This document shows positions 1 to 11,707 of a stretch of 64,000 bases of DNA, in pieces. The notes beneath the pieces were generated by a model. That model was not told the DNA's origin and searched no databases. It saw nothing but the letters and a program-made list of their open reading frames with translations. This DNA comes from Mixophyes australis (taxonomy: Eukaryota; Chordata; Amphibia; Anura; Limnodynastidae). A program made the position numbers and the translations under genes. How positions within the stretch are numbered: the first letter of the stretch is position 1; each line of letters opens with the position of its first letter. Location: contig JAVHZZ010000005.1 of the NCBI GenBank assembly GCA_036250195.1, positions 184,956,448-185,020,447 on the forward strand. Direction: 5' to 3'.

Positions 1-152
1 GTCGGGTCAGTGTGTGTAGTGACACGATGGTCGAAAGTCTGCCCAAATGGTCGATTGTCGCCTCATTTGGTTGGTCGTAGCATTCAATATTTTCGTTCCA
101 ATCTCCTTTCCGTTGTATAGTGTGTATAAACTTCCGACCGATCCACGACAAT
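1..152 (-). mobile_element. piggyBac-like MITE, left part of an interrupted copy
   Basis: Matches, in reverse orientation, the middle of the complete element at 22,105-22,524 (TGACACGATGGTCGAAAG, GCGACAAT and CTTCCGACCGATCCAC motifs). The rest of the same copy resumes near 1,966. It is cut by the window edge on the left. Confidence 0.75.
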
Positions 153-1965
153 CCTCCGATACTTCCTCGACCTGGGGCTCTGTTGGGCGCTTGTGTATGT
201 ATATTTGTGATGCCTGTACCTGTCCCACGTGGTGCGGTATCCGCACATCACTGACTTGTGTTTTGTATACATGTGTATTGCACCTGTCTGGTTGCAGACC
301 ATTACACTTGTGTAAAGCATGTACCCTTTGCATCTATATTGAGAATCCAAATCATATTTACCCTTTATAAACGTATATCTTTATAAACTATTTAACTTAT
401 AAAGTCATATTAGACTTTATTAACTAATATTTGTAAACTACCAAGAATAAACCACACAGTGTTAATGCAACAGTTTTATTGCAGGAAAAAGTACAAAAAA
501 TGTTATTGTAGTATATGACAAGTGAAAAAAATAGTATTACACTTTAAAGGTGCTAGTGGTTTGTGACAGAACAGTTCCAAACAGCTTACACATTTCAACA
601 AAGTTATTCTCAAGGTTTTTATTTTTTTTTTCTTGATGTTGCTTATGTTCCCTTTGATTTCTTTAAAATAATCCTGGAGCTGTAGAATGTTTTTTTCTCC
701 CTCAGAACTTTCATTGGATATGTAGAGGGTATCTACGAAACAAGGAAATTAAAAATGTTTAGCATTAAAATTCTATATGTGTAATGAAGTTAACAAAAGT
801 CTTAATCCAACACCAGAAATAGTCTCATTTGCTCACCTTGCACACTGCTCGAGATCAGTTTATGTTGTGGTCCCTCTGGCACAATCACAACAATAGTGGG
901 CTTAACCTCCATAGATTCTGGAAAACAGGCACCATTTTGGTTATTATTATATCGAGTACAGGTATGTGCCCAAAGTATTTAGTTGTCTACACATGTTCAT
1001 TGAGATACCTTCGTGCATAACTTCTTTTATATCTTTGTATTCAACATCAATTTTTTTCTTGCTTGATAACAGGTGTTACATTAGTGGTATCAGTGGTATC
1101 TAATTCTAAACAGGCCTTCTCACCGTTAATTCTTCTTTCTGCCCCAAAAAAAAATCTATGTTACAAATCAGTCGTTTGCATTGCTTCGTGTGAAACTAGA
1201 ATGAAATACGTAAAGTCCTTCAAACAGATACACTACACGACTACACGTGCTACTCACTTTTTTTAACGTTTCTATGAATTCGCACCAGTCTCCTTTCCTC
1301 TTTATTTTTAAGGTCTGACCACCTCGCCTGAACTTCAAATTTATTTCTTTTCTTTCCAAGTTTTTCCTTCGATAATCGCTGTAGTTTTTGCATTATGAGT
1401 TCCTTTCTGTGATTAATTTTTCTGTAGTTTCGCTTTTGACAGTCGTAGTTGTACTGGTCCAGTACTTTTACCATCATCTCCACCTCTCTTGGGCTCATTG
1501 GCTTTGCTCTTTTAACTGCAGTAAAAAAAAAATCTTCGTCTTCTCAAAATCTCCATCCCCCACCTTCACTTTTCATAACTTTTGGGGCCTTCCAGCACCA
1601 TCTCTGACTCTGTCTCCGTCTCCATAGCTCCAACCCCCACTGACACCTTCTCCTCACCCGTCATCTTCTCACGTTCTTCGGCGCCAGACAGGCTTCTCTT
1701 TAATTTTATACACTCAGACATGGACAATCGTTTCTGCTGTGAACCAATCGGTTATGATGTCCACAGAGAATGGAGCATTGTGGGTGATGCCTATTCGTTT
1801 ATAATAACCTTGTGTATGGAGATTTTTACCTATAAGAGAGACACTTTTGTCTTCTCAGTATATGTCTTCTCTTTTTAGAGTTGTTTGGGTGTTAACTATA
1901 GTGGAAGCTCTGCCCCTTTATGCTAATGTTTTTGGTATATCGTTACATTCCCCGCAATTGTTGCT
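153..1965. mobile_element. insert splitting the MITE, with Harbinger-type remnant
   Basis: Sequence between two collinear halves of one MITE, so probably a later insertion of about 1.8 kb. It carries the Myb/SANT-like open frame at 1,250-1,498 on the minus strand. I could not define its terminal repeats or target duplication; part of the left edge may still be MITE. Confidence 0.4.
1250..1498 (-). pseudogene. Myb/SANT-like protein fragment of a Harbinger transposon
   Basis: An 82-residue open frame reading MSPREVEMMVKVLDQYNYDC and later FEVQARWSDLKNKEERRLVR. The pattern of an N-terminal Pro-Arg-Glu-Val start, a basic middle and a Arg-Trp-x-Asp-Leu-Lys close resembles the Myb/SANT-like DNA-binding protein encoded beside the transposase in vertebrate Harbinger (PIF) elements, as I recall the family. 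That protein binds the transposon ends and brings the transposase to them. No transposase frame is visible and no longer frame extends upstream, where stops and a poly-A/T run appear, so this is a broken remnant rather than a host gene. The family call is by eye. Confidence 0.5.
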
Positions 1966-2172
1966 TCAGTTTGTGTGCGAAATTAAAATCATTGTTCACA
2001 ACAGAATGGCTGTAAAAAGTCGTTAACGGGACGTCCGCTCTTAACTTTATCATGTAAAACAAGGCTAGTGTGTATGCAGTCCATGGACCGAGTGATCGGA
2101 CCATCGATGGAATATTAAATCGATCGGCATAAAAAGTTAGTGGGAAATTTTGTAGTGTGTACCCAGCTTGAG
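1966..2172 (-). mobile_element. piggyBac-like MITE, right part of the interrupted copy
   Basis: Continues the copy at 1-152: CAAGGCTAGTGTGTATGCAG, CCATGGACCGAG, then the terminal GTAGTGTGTACCCAGCTT. The flank after the end is TGAG rather than the TTAA expected for piggyBac-type target sites. Confidence 0.75.
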
Positions 2173-3229
2173 AAATGTTAGCCATCACTAATTCTTTATG
2201 CATGTGGAAGGTGTCATTTTTTTAATTATTAAAAGTATACTATGCATGTAATATGTGTTTCCCCATAGGACTTCCTTATGGGTTTTTAGTCGCAATGAAC
2301 TTCATTGATACAATGATGTTCATTGATAAAATAATATTCATTAATAAACCCATGTGAAGTTTAGCCACAACTAACCAATCATAGTGACTTTCTAACTGAC
2401 CAACGCAGCAAAATTTGTGGGAGGGCCCACAAGTCTACCTACTAGTCTACCCTCCCCAAAGTCTCAAAAACTTCCAAAATGGTGCTTGCCAGAGCTTTAA
2501 CTAAAAATGTAAGCGTATGGGGCAAGAAGTCTCTAGCCCTCAACTCTAACCAAAGGAATCTAAAAATTGTATTAACTTACATCCCCTTCAGCTTTCTGCC
2601 CTAGGCTGTCGCACCTCTCGCATATCCCTAGTTACGGCCCTGCTGCTAGCTCACTTACTTTCCCCATAAGGATTAGTGCACACGGGTACATTGATACACA
2701 CATGCAGTAGCAGCATAGTATGAGGAATTCATACATTTGTCCCTAGACCTCTTGGAGAACTAGATTACTACAATTTGGATCGTGTAGCATTATTTCAGTA
2801 AAAGCTATTCGTGGAATGATAATGAAAAATGTAATTTCCCCCTAACTTTCCCTGCTTTTCCTCTAATTTCCCCTCTATAAAACATATATATTCCATTATT
2901 CTACCAACTGTCTGTCATTAAAAAAACAGTATAACATTGACTTATGTGGACTAAAAAATACAAGAATTCCTCCATGTGCAAGAGACACATCACCAAAATG
3001 TAACAATTGGTCTGGTCAAGAAAAGAAGGAAAAACATCCAGTCAAGAAGTGGTTAAGGAGGCTTGTTTGAGGTACTGGGGGAGGGGATGGGGGTTATTTT
3101 GTTGTTCTGTAGGTTATCCAGCAATGGCTTTTGAAACCTACTCTTCTTGTGATCAATACCTGTGTTTTGTTTTTTTACTTTTTATTTTTGAATTTTCAAA
3201 TTCATATGTAAACAAAGAACAAAATATAG
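2173..3229. other. no gene seen
   Basis: AT-rich DNA with no coherent reading frame. A short AATGAACTTCATTGATA / AATGATGTTCATTGATAAA near-repeat occurs at 2,294-2,345. Nothing else is recognised. Confidence 0.6.
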
Positions 3230-3463
3230 GACCTAAAGAATATGGAATGCCAATTCTACTGAATGCTTATCAGCACCTTGAAGAGGATAGCAGAGGAGGA
3301 GTGACCATGGTTCCTTGCGGACAGGACATGGAAGGAGCGAGGAGAGGAGGGCTTTGACTCTGTTCCAAAAGGAGGATATTTTCAGGCAGAACCAACAGAT
3401 GTGTATAAATGAGCCATGTTGTCCACAGCCAGGCCGGCAAGCTGAAGAGCTGGTGGTATACAT
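3230..3463 (-). pseudogene. L1-like LINE ORF2 C-terminal scrap
   Basis: Minus-strand open frame with CGQHGSFIHICWFCLKISSF followed by WNRVKALLSSLL. The Cys, then Gly-Ser-x-x-His-x-x-Trp-x-Cys-x-x-x-x-x-Phe-Trp pattern is the cysteine-rich C-terminus typical of L1-clade ORF2 proteins. The canonical Trp of the His-x-x-Trp pair appears shifted. No reverse transcriptase domain is nearby, so this is a truncated relic. Confidence 0.45.
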
Positions 3464-3868
3464 TTTGGAAAACTTATCAGAAATAATTTACTATAAAGTA
3501 TATAGTACACTGTCACTCACCGGACCGTGAGTGCTTCTTCCCGGACATTTAGGAACCGTGGCCGTCCTCCATCCTGAGGGTCTGCGCATGCGCAGCCCTT
3601 TCCTATACTTCAGTGTATGTCCCTTTAACTCAATTGGCAGATCATGCAACACTCCCTATATTAAGCACCTGTGGTCAACACCACGTTGCCTGATCTTGGA
3701 GTCTCATTCCCCATGAGTCTCTGAAGGTGTTCCTGTGTTTCCTCGTGTATTCAGCGCTGCTGATTCCTGTGGTTTCCAAACCACTTCTACCTCTGTGGTT
3801 TCCAAACCACTTCTACTACTGTGGTTCCCATACCACTTCTACCATCAACTGTATCATCGTGACTGTTT

Positions 3869-4375
3869 GCTGATTCCTATCCGCTGCCTCCGTGCACTAC
3901 AGTCTTCTAAACCACTTCAACGCTATTATATATCATTGACTGTTTGCTGATTCCTATCCGCTGCCTCCGTGCACTACAGTCTTCTAAACCACTTCAACGC
4001 TATTATATATCATTGACTGTTTGCTGATTCCTATCCGCTGCCTCCGTGCACTACAGCCTTTTCTCCACATCCACTCACCTGTTCATCATCAAGTCTGTGA
4101 GCTGATTCCTATCCGCTGCCTCCGTGCACTACAGTCTCCAGCTTGCAACTCGCCTGTGTTCATCATCGTGACTGTTAGCTGATTCCTATCCGCTGCCTCC
4201 GTGCACTACAGTCTCCAGCTTGCAACTCGCCTGTGTTCATCATCGTGACTGTTAGCTGATTCCTATCCGCTGCCTCCGTGCACTACAGTCTCCAGCTTGC
4301 AACTCGCCTGTGTTCATCATCGTGACTGTTAGCTGATTCCTATCCGCTGCCCCTGTGCACTGCAGTCTCATCTCA
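3869..4375 (+). repeat. 77-bp tandem array in solo LTR A
   Basis: Units beginning GCTGATTCCTATCCGCTGCC start at 3,869, 3,946, 4,023, 4,101, 4,178, 4,255 and 4,332, i.e. 77-78 bp apart. The last four units are nearly identical, so that part expanded recently. Confidence 0.95.
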
Positions 4376-5119
4376 TCTCTCCTGTGTTTCCTCGAGACTG
4401 CTGCTATCATTGCCATCCGCTACTCTCCGTTATCAACAGCTCCTGGTCTACTCTGCTCTCCCGTGTTCCATCGCTATTGGTACCTGTTGGTTGCTACTGG
4501 TTACCTCCGTGTGCCCGCAGAGTCCTGCTGCTGCTGTCAGCGCTATCGTCCATCTGCTGCTGATCCGCTCTCCACGCCTTCACGTGTCCCGCTGGTCTCT
4601 ACCCTCCTGTCAGCATTGGATTTGTATCTCATCAGCTACTCCTCTGCTGGATCATCTCCATTCTCCTGGGTCCTCCATGAGTCCAGTTCCACGTGTTACC
4701 GATTCCTGTGGATTCGTGTCCCTGCTGGTCTACTCACCTGTGCGCTGCACCTACTAGACCCCTGCCTCATCCATCCAGGGACTTCTCATCCAGCCGGCCT
4801 CCTGCCGCTCAGGTATCGCTGCACTCCTATCTGACTGCCTGCTTCTGAACCACGGTATGCATACTTCTCATTGACTGTGCTGGTGTATTGCATATCTTGC
4901 TGGACTGTATTGGTTCTCCTCTGGAGTCTGCTATCCGCTGAGTCTATTGCCATCATTGACTGTGTTATCTTGTGCTGGATTACTTCAAGAGACTTTCTAT
5001 ATTTGCAGACCTGTTCAGTCATTTATATATATTGTGCATATTACTGTGGATCGTGTTTAAGGTGCCCGTGTATATCCTGTGTTGCAGTCTCTCCCCGTGC
5101 ACCTCCTCACATATATATT

Positions 5120-5400
5120 CAGTGGTACAACTTGCTGATGACAGACCACTGATCCCTGTTTCCTGTATCACCTGTTCCAGTATCCTCTCACATAGCAGTG
5201 GTACAACTTGCTACCGCAGACCACTGACTACCCGGATACCTCCACTTGGATTCCATACCTTCACTCAGACAGCGGTACAACTTGCTATCCGCAGACCGCT
5301 GACTCTCATCACCTCCTCGTTTCTGTTGGACATTCCTCCTCACTATAGCAGTGGTACAACTTGCTATCGCAGACCACTGACTACCTTCACGTGCCCTTGT
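5120..5400 (+). repeat. degenerate ~76-bp repeats in solo LTR A
   Basis: The motif CAGTGGTACAACTTGCT, followed by AGACCACTGA, starts at 5,120, 5,196, 5,270 and 5,349. Each unit carries an internal CAGTGGT/ACCACTG inverted pair. The third unit has the compensating change CAGCGGT/ACCGCTG. Confidence 0.9.
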
Positions 5401-5640
5401 CCATAACAGTTCCTCGTGTATTATTACCTCCATATTACCAGTGCTGCTAGTCATAGACTTTCCTGAGCATCTCATCATCTACCATTTCCTGTTCCGTGAT
5501 CACCCTGCTACCAGAGTACCCTATTACCATCTACATTGCTCTAGTAAGCCTACCACCTGGTGATCCCTGGGTAAAGACTCCTAGTGCCCGTGACATACAC
5601 TTTATAGGCATTGTTTAATCAATGTGTAAATGGAGCTAGT

Positions 5641-6377
5641 TGTTACACTGACAGTCAGTACACAAACTCACAGAACTAGTTGGCGGAGGTCTTCACCTTT
5701 AGCAGCCGCCTTTCCCATAGAGCTTTATACGCTCACCGGTACTCAGATGCTCCCAGGACTTATCTCCAGATGTAGTGTGAGTTTGTGATACTAAACCGTA
5801 GCGGCAGGCCAGGAGGCAGCGTAGATGGCAGCGAATGGTCAAACGAAAGCCAAGGTCAGGGGTCACTTGCAAGCAGGAATAATCGGGGAAACACACCAAA
5901 GGTCAGGGTCATGAGAAATATAGCAGGGTCCAAGGCACAGGCAAAATTAATCAGGATCACAGGCAAAGAGGCAAATCCAAGGTACAGGCAGGGGTCATAC
6001 ACGGCAAAGACAATCCAAAAAGGTATACACCAACAGCACAGGAGCAGATAGTGGGTAGAAAACTGGAAGCTATAACCGGCAGGGAGGCTAAGCCCTTCCT
6101 GCCTTAAATACAGGAATCAGCCAATGAGAGCCTAGCTCTGTAATTACCCTCAGACTGTGCTACTGATGATATTAATTAGCCCGCAGGCTTGCTGATGTAC
6201 TGCGCATGCGCCCGGCTGCCCCATAGTGCCGGGACGCTGCGCTGAACTGTTTAGCGTCCAACCGCTGCTAAGGCAACGGTCGGGCTGGCCCCGGAAATAA
6301 TGTCCCGGTCGTCATAGCGACGGCTGGGATGCAGGTGACAGAGTCGCGGCGGCTGGGCACCGCTGCGGCTTGTAACA
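5641..6377 (-). mobile_element. solo LTR B (737 bp)
   Basis: Plus-strand ends TGTTACACTG and CTTGTAACA (inverted TGTTACA/TGTAACA), flanked by the perfect 5-bp duplication CTAGT (5,636-5,640 and 6,378-6,382). The minus-strand orientation is suggested by a TATTTAA promoter-like box in the middle of a GC-rich U3-like half. No internal coding sequence remains. Confidence 0.88.
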
Positions 6378-6386
6378 CTAGTGGCC

Positions 6387-6422
6387 ACCCATTCTAAGAT
6401 AGTTTCCCATCTTAGAATGGGT
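6387..6422. repeat. perfect 14-bp inverted repeat
   Basis: ACCCATTCTAAGAT at 6,387-6,400 and its exact reverse complement at 6,409-6,422 with an 8-base loop, just outside the target duplication of solo LTR B. Confidence 0.95.
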
Positions 6423-6453
6423 CCTTCTCTCACTTCCTCTCATGTCCACCTCT

Positions 6454-6530
6454 AGGGGGTAAATGTATTAAAGTGCGGATTTGGCAAGTTGCCGATATTT
6501 GGCAACTTTGCAGGGGAAATTTAAAATGAC
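6454..6530 (+). repeat. MITE end, GGGGTAAATGTATTAA type
   Basis: Starts CTAGGGGGTAAATGTATTAA, like the left end of a common frog MITE as I recall it. The right end was not found, so it is truncated or diverged. Confidence 0.35.
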
Positions 6531-7444
6531 AATGACTTTGAAAACAAAACTTGCCTTTGAAACCATAGTATGGCGCCAAGAGCAATACTGTATAAGTATG
6601 AGATCATGCTTTTGAAGGGATGAGCAGACACATAGTTTTGCAAATGAGGATCCTGCTGAGCCACAAGATGATTGCCTTGAAATTAAGTACTCAGTACAAC
6701 ATATTCTGTAAAATCTAGTGCTCAGGACAACTAACTTTTCCTTTAAATTACTTGGGAAGTAGAATTCAATACCACAGGTTTTTGTATTATGTGCCGTGGG
6801 GTTCAGCACACACTTCTGCTAATCTTTGATGAATATGTTCGGTAGTACAGTGCTCAGTACTTTTCATTTTTGTTGTTTGTGCTATGGGATATAGAGATCA
6901 ATACTGTCAATTTTTTTCACTGCTGCAAGACTGAGACCCAGGCCACTGCAGTTATTGCACTCTTCTATCTAACAATAGGATGGGCATTGGCAGAAGAAAG
7001 AGGACTGAATTTCAAAAATGCTCTAGTAGATAAAGGAAATTAATTTAATATGGTGAGAATTCACAATAAATGATTAAATATGTGTATGATGGCTCAAATC
7101 TGCAAAGAGGTAAGTAAAAATAAAAGTCCTAACTTTGGTATGTATTTATTCTGCATGTATAGCCAATGAATATTATAATGTTCCCTATAATTAAACTATA
7201 TGTTAAGATTTATATAAAAGTGTCCTTTAATTGATTTAAAAAGAGAATGGAATATGGCCTCATCCTTGATGTCCCCAAACTGTTCGCTTTGTTTTCAGAA
7301 CATTGCAGTTATTGGTCATATTATCCCTCATCCTTCATCCCTTCAGACACAGAAATTTATATTCCTGGAAATGTAAATCTTCTAGTCTCAGCAATACATT
7401 TGGAAAGAGAGTCATTAAAGACGAAAGCACTTAAGCAGCATACT
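6531..7444. other. no gene seen
   Basis: Unrecognised AT-rich DNA. The open frames (e.g. 7,247-7,447) show no domain or coding pattern. Confidence 0.55.
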
Positions 7445-8000
7445 TAAATTATCCCTGGGTCAGGTCGACCAATAGGGGTAAAAGTGGGAGGGCTGGGTAC
7501 CTCTTATATATCCCCAGGGAAAGCATCCAGTTCAGTTAGCTTCACGAGATCCCGCCCACCCGCCCACCCACCGTAGGATTCAAGTTTTCTCCTGTGCCTC
7601 ATCTTGTTTTAATCAACGCTTTTTCCCGCATCTCAGAGCAGGCACAGTTGGTAGGAAGGGCACTGCGAGCAGCGGCTCATGAATACGGTGTTATCGCTGA
7701 TTGGCCTCAGGTCACTGCCCCCTTCGAGGTAAAGTGACTCTTGATCCTTTTTGTGTGAGGGACCCGTTAGTCTGCTTAGAAGCAGGTCATTGTGAGTCGA
7801 GAGGGGGTGTGGTCACCTGCCGACAGACTTAGCGCCGGCCAAGCAGTTAGGGAGTAGCCCGGTTTGTTATGTGGATACAGGGCCAGTTTGCCATGTTGAC
7901 ACTTGGTTCCAGTTATCAGTCGTTAGCTGTCCCGCAGTGCACTTTCTCCGCCACCAATTTCATTCAAATAAACTGTGACCTAATTCTGCCACGTATTCAG
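7445..8000 (+). mobile_element. LTR-like block with promoter and poly-A signals
   Basis: In order on the plus strand: GACCAATAGG (CCAAT-like, ~7,468), CTCTTATATATCC (TATA-like, ~7,502), a putative start region CAGTTCAGTTAGCTTC about 30 bases on, a GC-richer transcribed part, then AAATAAACTG (poly-A signal, ~7,966) followed by a GT-rich GTCTCTGTGTCG. This is the U3-R-U5 layout of an LTR. I found no defined ends or target duplication, so the element class is open. Confidence 0.4.
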
Positions 8001-10012
8001 TCTCTGTGTCGTTATTTAAGTTATGTTAAGTAGATAAGGTAAGATAAGACATGGTATAGGTAAGGTTTGAAATTAGTCATCCAAGTTATGATGGTTAAGA
8101 GTATACATGTTTGTATGTGTCTGCAGGATGTTATCTTTAAAATAAGTCTACTGTGAAGTCATTAACCTACATCAGTTTTCAGTATATCTTTACCTATCAT
8201 GATTGATGACTATAATACCACAATATAGGATTATAGACATAAAAAGGATTAAACCTCAGTTGCAATGCTGAGTGCAGTGCTGGACAATAGATTATTTTGA
8301 AGGGGCCTCATAACTTGTCCCTCGATCCCACGAGGGGACCATGCATTCCATTATAAGATCAGAACATATGGTTTGCTAGTCAAGCTGGTAAATGGACATC
8401 ACCATCCAATCATGGACTACTCTGTTGCACAGACTGAATGCACAGTAGAAGAAGACATATGAGGGAACATTAACCTGGATCTAATGTTACTTACGACTGG
8501 CTTAATGTTTAGTATTTTAAATAAAACATATCTAACAAATAGTTTTTTACCAAATTGTAATAATGTTTGTAGCCCACTTTAGAATAATTATAAACAAATT
8601 AGATCATGATTGATCACACAGAATGTAAATCCAGGTTGTTCAGAGTGCAAAAGCCTTATAACTATTCTTAGTTGAGCAATAAAGCCCTTCCCTCCCAAAC
8701 AGACACCAGTCAGGGTAATTAGCCAACCAAGAAATACTATCTGTCCTTTACAACCTGAACAGTTTAAACTGTACAGATTAGCCCTGGAAATGTGTGACCA
8801 CCTTAGTCACAGATCTTTCCAATCAGTGATCGTGGCCAGGTCTGTCAGTCTATGGGCAGCTCTGGTCCCTTCTTATCTACTATTCCCAGAAATCATAGCT
8901 GCAAAATACTGCAGCTCTTGAAAGAAATAGATATTTTATTTAGAAAGGGTAGCTCATTAATTGAATTGGTTAAATAGTATAATTATTTGTAAAAAAGCGT
9001 TTTTTTTAAAAAATGACTTTCACATGCTTTCAAAACTCTTACTGATAATTTGAAAATGAGGTAATCTACTGTGTATGTTAAAAGAAGGCAATGTTTCAAA
9101 GGTTTGATTGATTGGCCTCATTTTTACACATTTCCTGTGTCAAACACATTAGCCAGGTCTTAGGCCAGTTAAACTGAAAAAAACAGATTAACATAAAATC
9201 TAGGGGAAATATAAAATAGATATGTGTGTATGTACATATATAGTTCATATTAATAAACAAATATGTTTAACCTCTGAATTGAAAGCCTTGTTTGAAATAT
9301 GAACTAATGTACACAAATTATATGAGATGTTTTCATTCTGTGCTATTGTCCATAGGGTTTCATTCCAGTCATTGATTTGTTAATATAAAACATACAAACT
9401 GTAAGAGTAGCCAACACACTTTTAATTCAGGCAGAGGAGTACAATCTTCTAATATTGCATCAAAGGTTATTTAATAGCGTGTATCGTTGTGAGTTTTACA
9501 TGGGAGTGAATCGTTTCTTTGATGTTTGACTTTTGGTGCAACCCCTTAATATATTTGGTGACCACTCTACCTGACTTAAATTCTCTGCCACCAATGCGGT
9601 GTAGGAACTTGGAAGCATACAAATCTAGCTCTAAAACAACCAGCACAATACCGGATAGCTTTATGATGGTATCCAAATTGCTCTTGCCAAATAACTTTGA
9701 ATGGAGATAAGCAAAACAATTTGGCATTCTCTGACTTACTGTGAGCCGGAGCTGGCATATTCCTTTGTAGAGGTCACACAAGAAACACTTGAACAACATT
9801 TTCTTTTAAAATATTTTTTGGGCAATAATTGAAAACACTAAAATAAAAATAATAACAAATAAGTACATTGCAGATATTAAAAATATATTTTTTAACATAT
9901 TTTTTTAAAACTCATCTTTGATTTTTTCAAATGTACATAAAGTATGCTTACAGAGAAATTAAGGGTTAAATTAATGCTAAGCATTAAACACATATTTATT
10001 TAGATACATTAA
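8001..10012. other. no gene seen
   Basis: AT-rich, unrecognised. Open frames at 9,467-9,799 overlap each other on both strands and show no known domain. Confidence 0.55.
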
Positions 10013-10233
10013 GGGGCATATTTAATTGTTGGCGTTACAGCCCAAAGTAACGCGCCCCAAGCACTACTACCGTCATTCGTGTAATAGTGCGCGTAAATAC
10101 CGTTATTGTGGTACTTTTCACGCTGGATTTTAGCTCGCAGCTCAGGGAGCTGCGAGCTGAAATCCGGCTAGTATTACTGTAATAACGGTAATAGTTTTTC
10201 AGCGGCGGAAACCCCAACAATTGAATATGCCCC
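10013..10233. mobile_element. Harbinger-like palindromic MITE (221 bp)
   Basis: Ends GGGGCATATTTAATTGTTGG and CAACAATTGAATATGCCCC, flanked by the 3-bp duplication TAA (10,010-10,012 and 10,234-10,236). The centre is a strong hairpin (AGCTCGCAGCTC AGG GAGCTGCGAGCT). TWA target sites are typical of Harbinger elements. Confidence 0.8.
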
Positions 10234-11707
10234 TAAAGGTCATTACAAACCATAAAATATACGGTCATGCAATACATTTTTGTTTGAGTGAATGCTTCTA
10301 ATTGTCTGCCTCTCGCATAACAAGGAGCGCGCCAACCCTTTGCTTCTTGTTGTGGGAACTGCCCCATAAAAGCACTGTGTGTGACCTTTTACAGGTCTGA
10401 CTGGAAATGCACATGGTCAAAATCCATCCTACTACTTTTTTAGGATTGTTATTTATACTTTCCCTTGTTCTCCAAAAGTGCTGCTCAGTTTAGCCACATT
10501 TTGATCCTAAAAGAATCACGAGAGTAAAAGGACATCGGGACTGACTTTCTTATAGGTGGCATTTTATCTGTCTGAATGTTTTTTATTATATTGGTCAAAA
10601 TGTGCCTTTAGATGAGATTTTGTGCATTTTTGGTGCAGGGGGTGTATTTGTACAAACAACATTTGCACAGCAGGAGGTGCATTTACGCACTCTCGCAAAT
10701 TAATATTATTGTCCAGAAAATGTATATTATAGAATAAGAGCTGTGTAAATTATCACTTTTTTATTTGAAACACTCATGAAATATTTTTGAATCATTTTTC
10801 AGAAAATAAAACTGTTAGCCCAATATTGTGGATTATTCTGTGAACTGAAACGCAGCATATTCATTCATCACTGAGGTTGTACTGGAATCCATATTTTTTA
10901 ATTACTATTGAAAACTGTACCCGAGATGCTAAACACTAGATATACATTTTAATGTGGCGCTGTTGTTGTTTTTTGTAGACTATAAACGTGTTCCTGTCTA
11001 CTCCTTATTTTAGCCCACTTCTAGTGCATGTCCCTTAAGTGGCTCTTCATAGTATTCTCTAGAACTGTATAAATTTACTTGCTTTATAAAGTTATTGGAT
11101 CCCAAGTTTCAAGATGTGATGTGTGTAGAATTCAGTTCTGCTGTCAGGTACTCTAGTGTACAGAAATCAATACATGTATATATGGTATAGCAAAAGTTGT
11201 TATGGGTGGGCTCAAAGGTCACAAAACCTATTATGCGATCACCCTGACATAAAAACAGTGGAATAACAGGTTTAGAATTCTGGGGCTGATACATCCTTTT
11301 GTAGAAATTGAAAGGCACAGAAAGAAATGATTGTCAAAAAAACTGTTTTGCTACAAATGTATGCTATTTAAACCGATTTGAACCATAAATACATTAATGT
11401 TCTAAACTGAATGAAATCCTTTGCCTATAGAATGCATTGATCAATGAACTTAGTGAAAAATAAAGCTTACCCCAAAGAGGGCATGTAACCCGAAATGTTT
11501 GCAAGAACTTGGTAAAGAGGCAAAAATATTTTATTTTATTATTATTTACCTTTATTTATTTTGTTTGTTTATGTTTTGTTTTTTAACTGTGGTAGTCACA
11601 TATTTCACTTTATTATACGGAAATAATCTCATCCTTCTGCACTCAGAGCACACACCAGTGAGAGAGTCTAAAGTATCTGTTAGGATCCTGAATTTCAGAA
11701 AAGACTA
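10234..11707. other. no gene seen
   Basis: AT-rich sequence with no recognised gene or repeat; the short frames are not convincing. Confidence 0.55.

Larger units (their letters stand above)
3511..5595. mobile_element. solo LTR A (2,085 bp) with internal tandem repeats
   Basis: Begins TGTCACTCACCGGACC, ends GTGCCCGTGACA, and is flanked by the perfect 5-bp duplication TACAC (3,506-3,510 and 5,596-5,600). The TGTCA/TGACA ends are inverted. No gag or pol sequence is present, so this is a solo LTR left by LTR-LTR recombination. Much of the body is tandem repeats of 74-79 bp. The open frames in it are shadows of the repeats. Confidence 0.85.

Noticed and set aside
3869..4375. CRISPR-like array
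   Set aside because: The 77-bp units repeat over their full length with no variable spacers, and lie inside an LTR in a vertebrate genome.
4355..5406. Several overlapping 78-159-residue frames
   Set aside because: They sit in solo LTR A, overlap in different frames on both strands and repeat with the tandem units.
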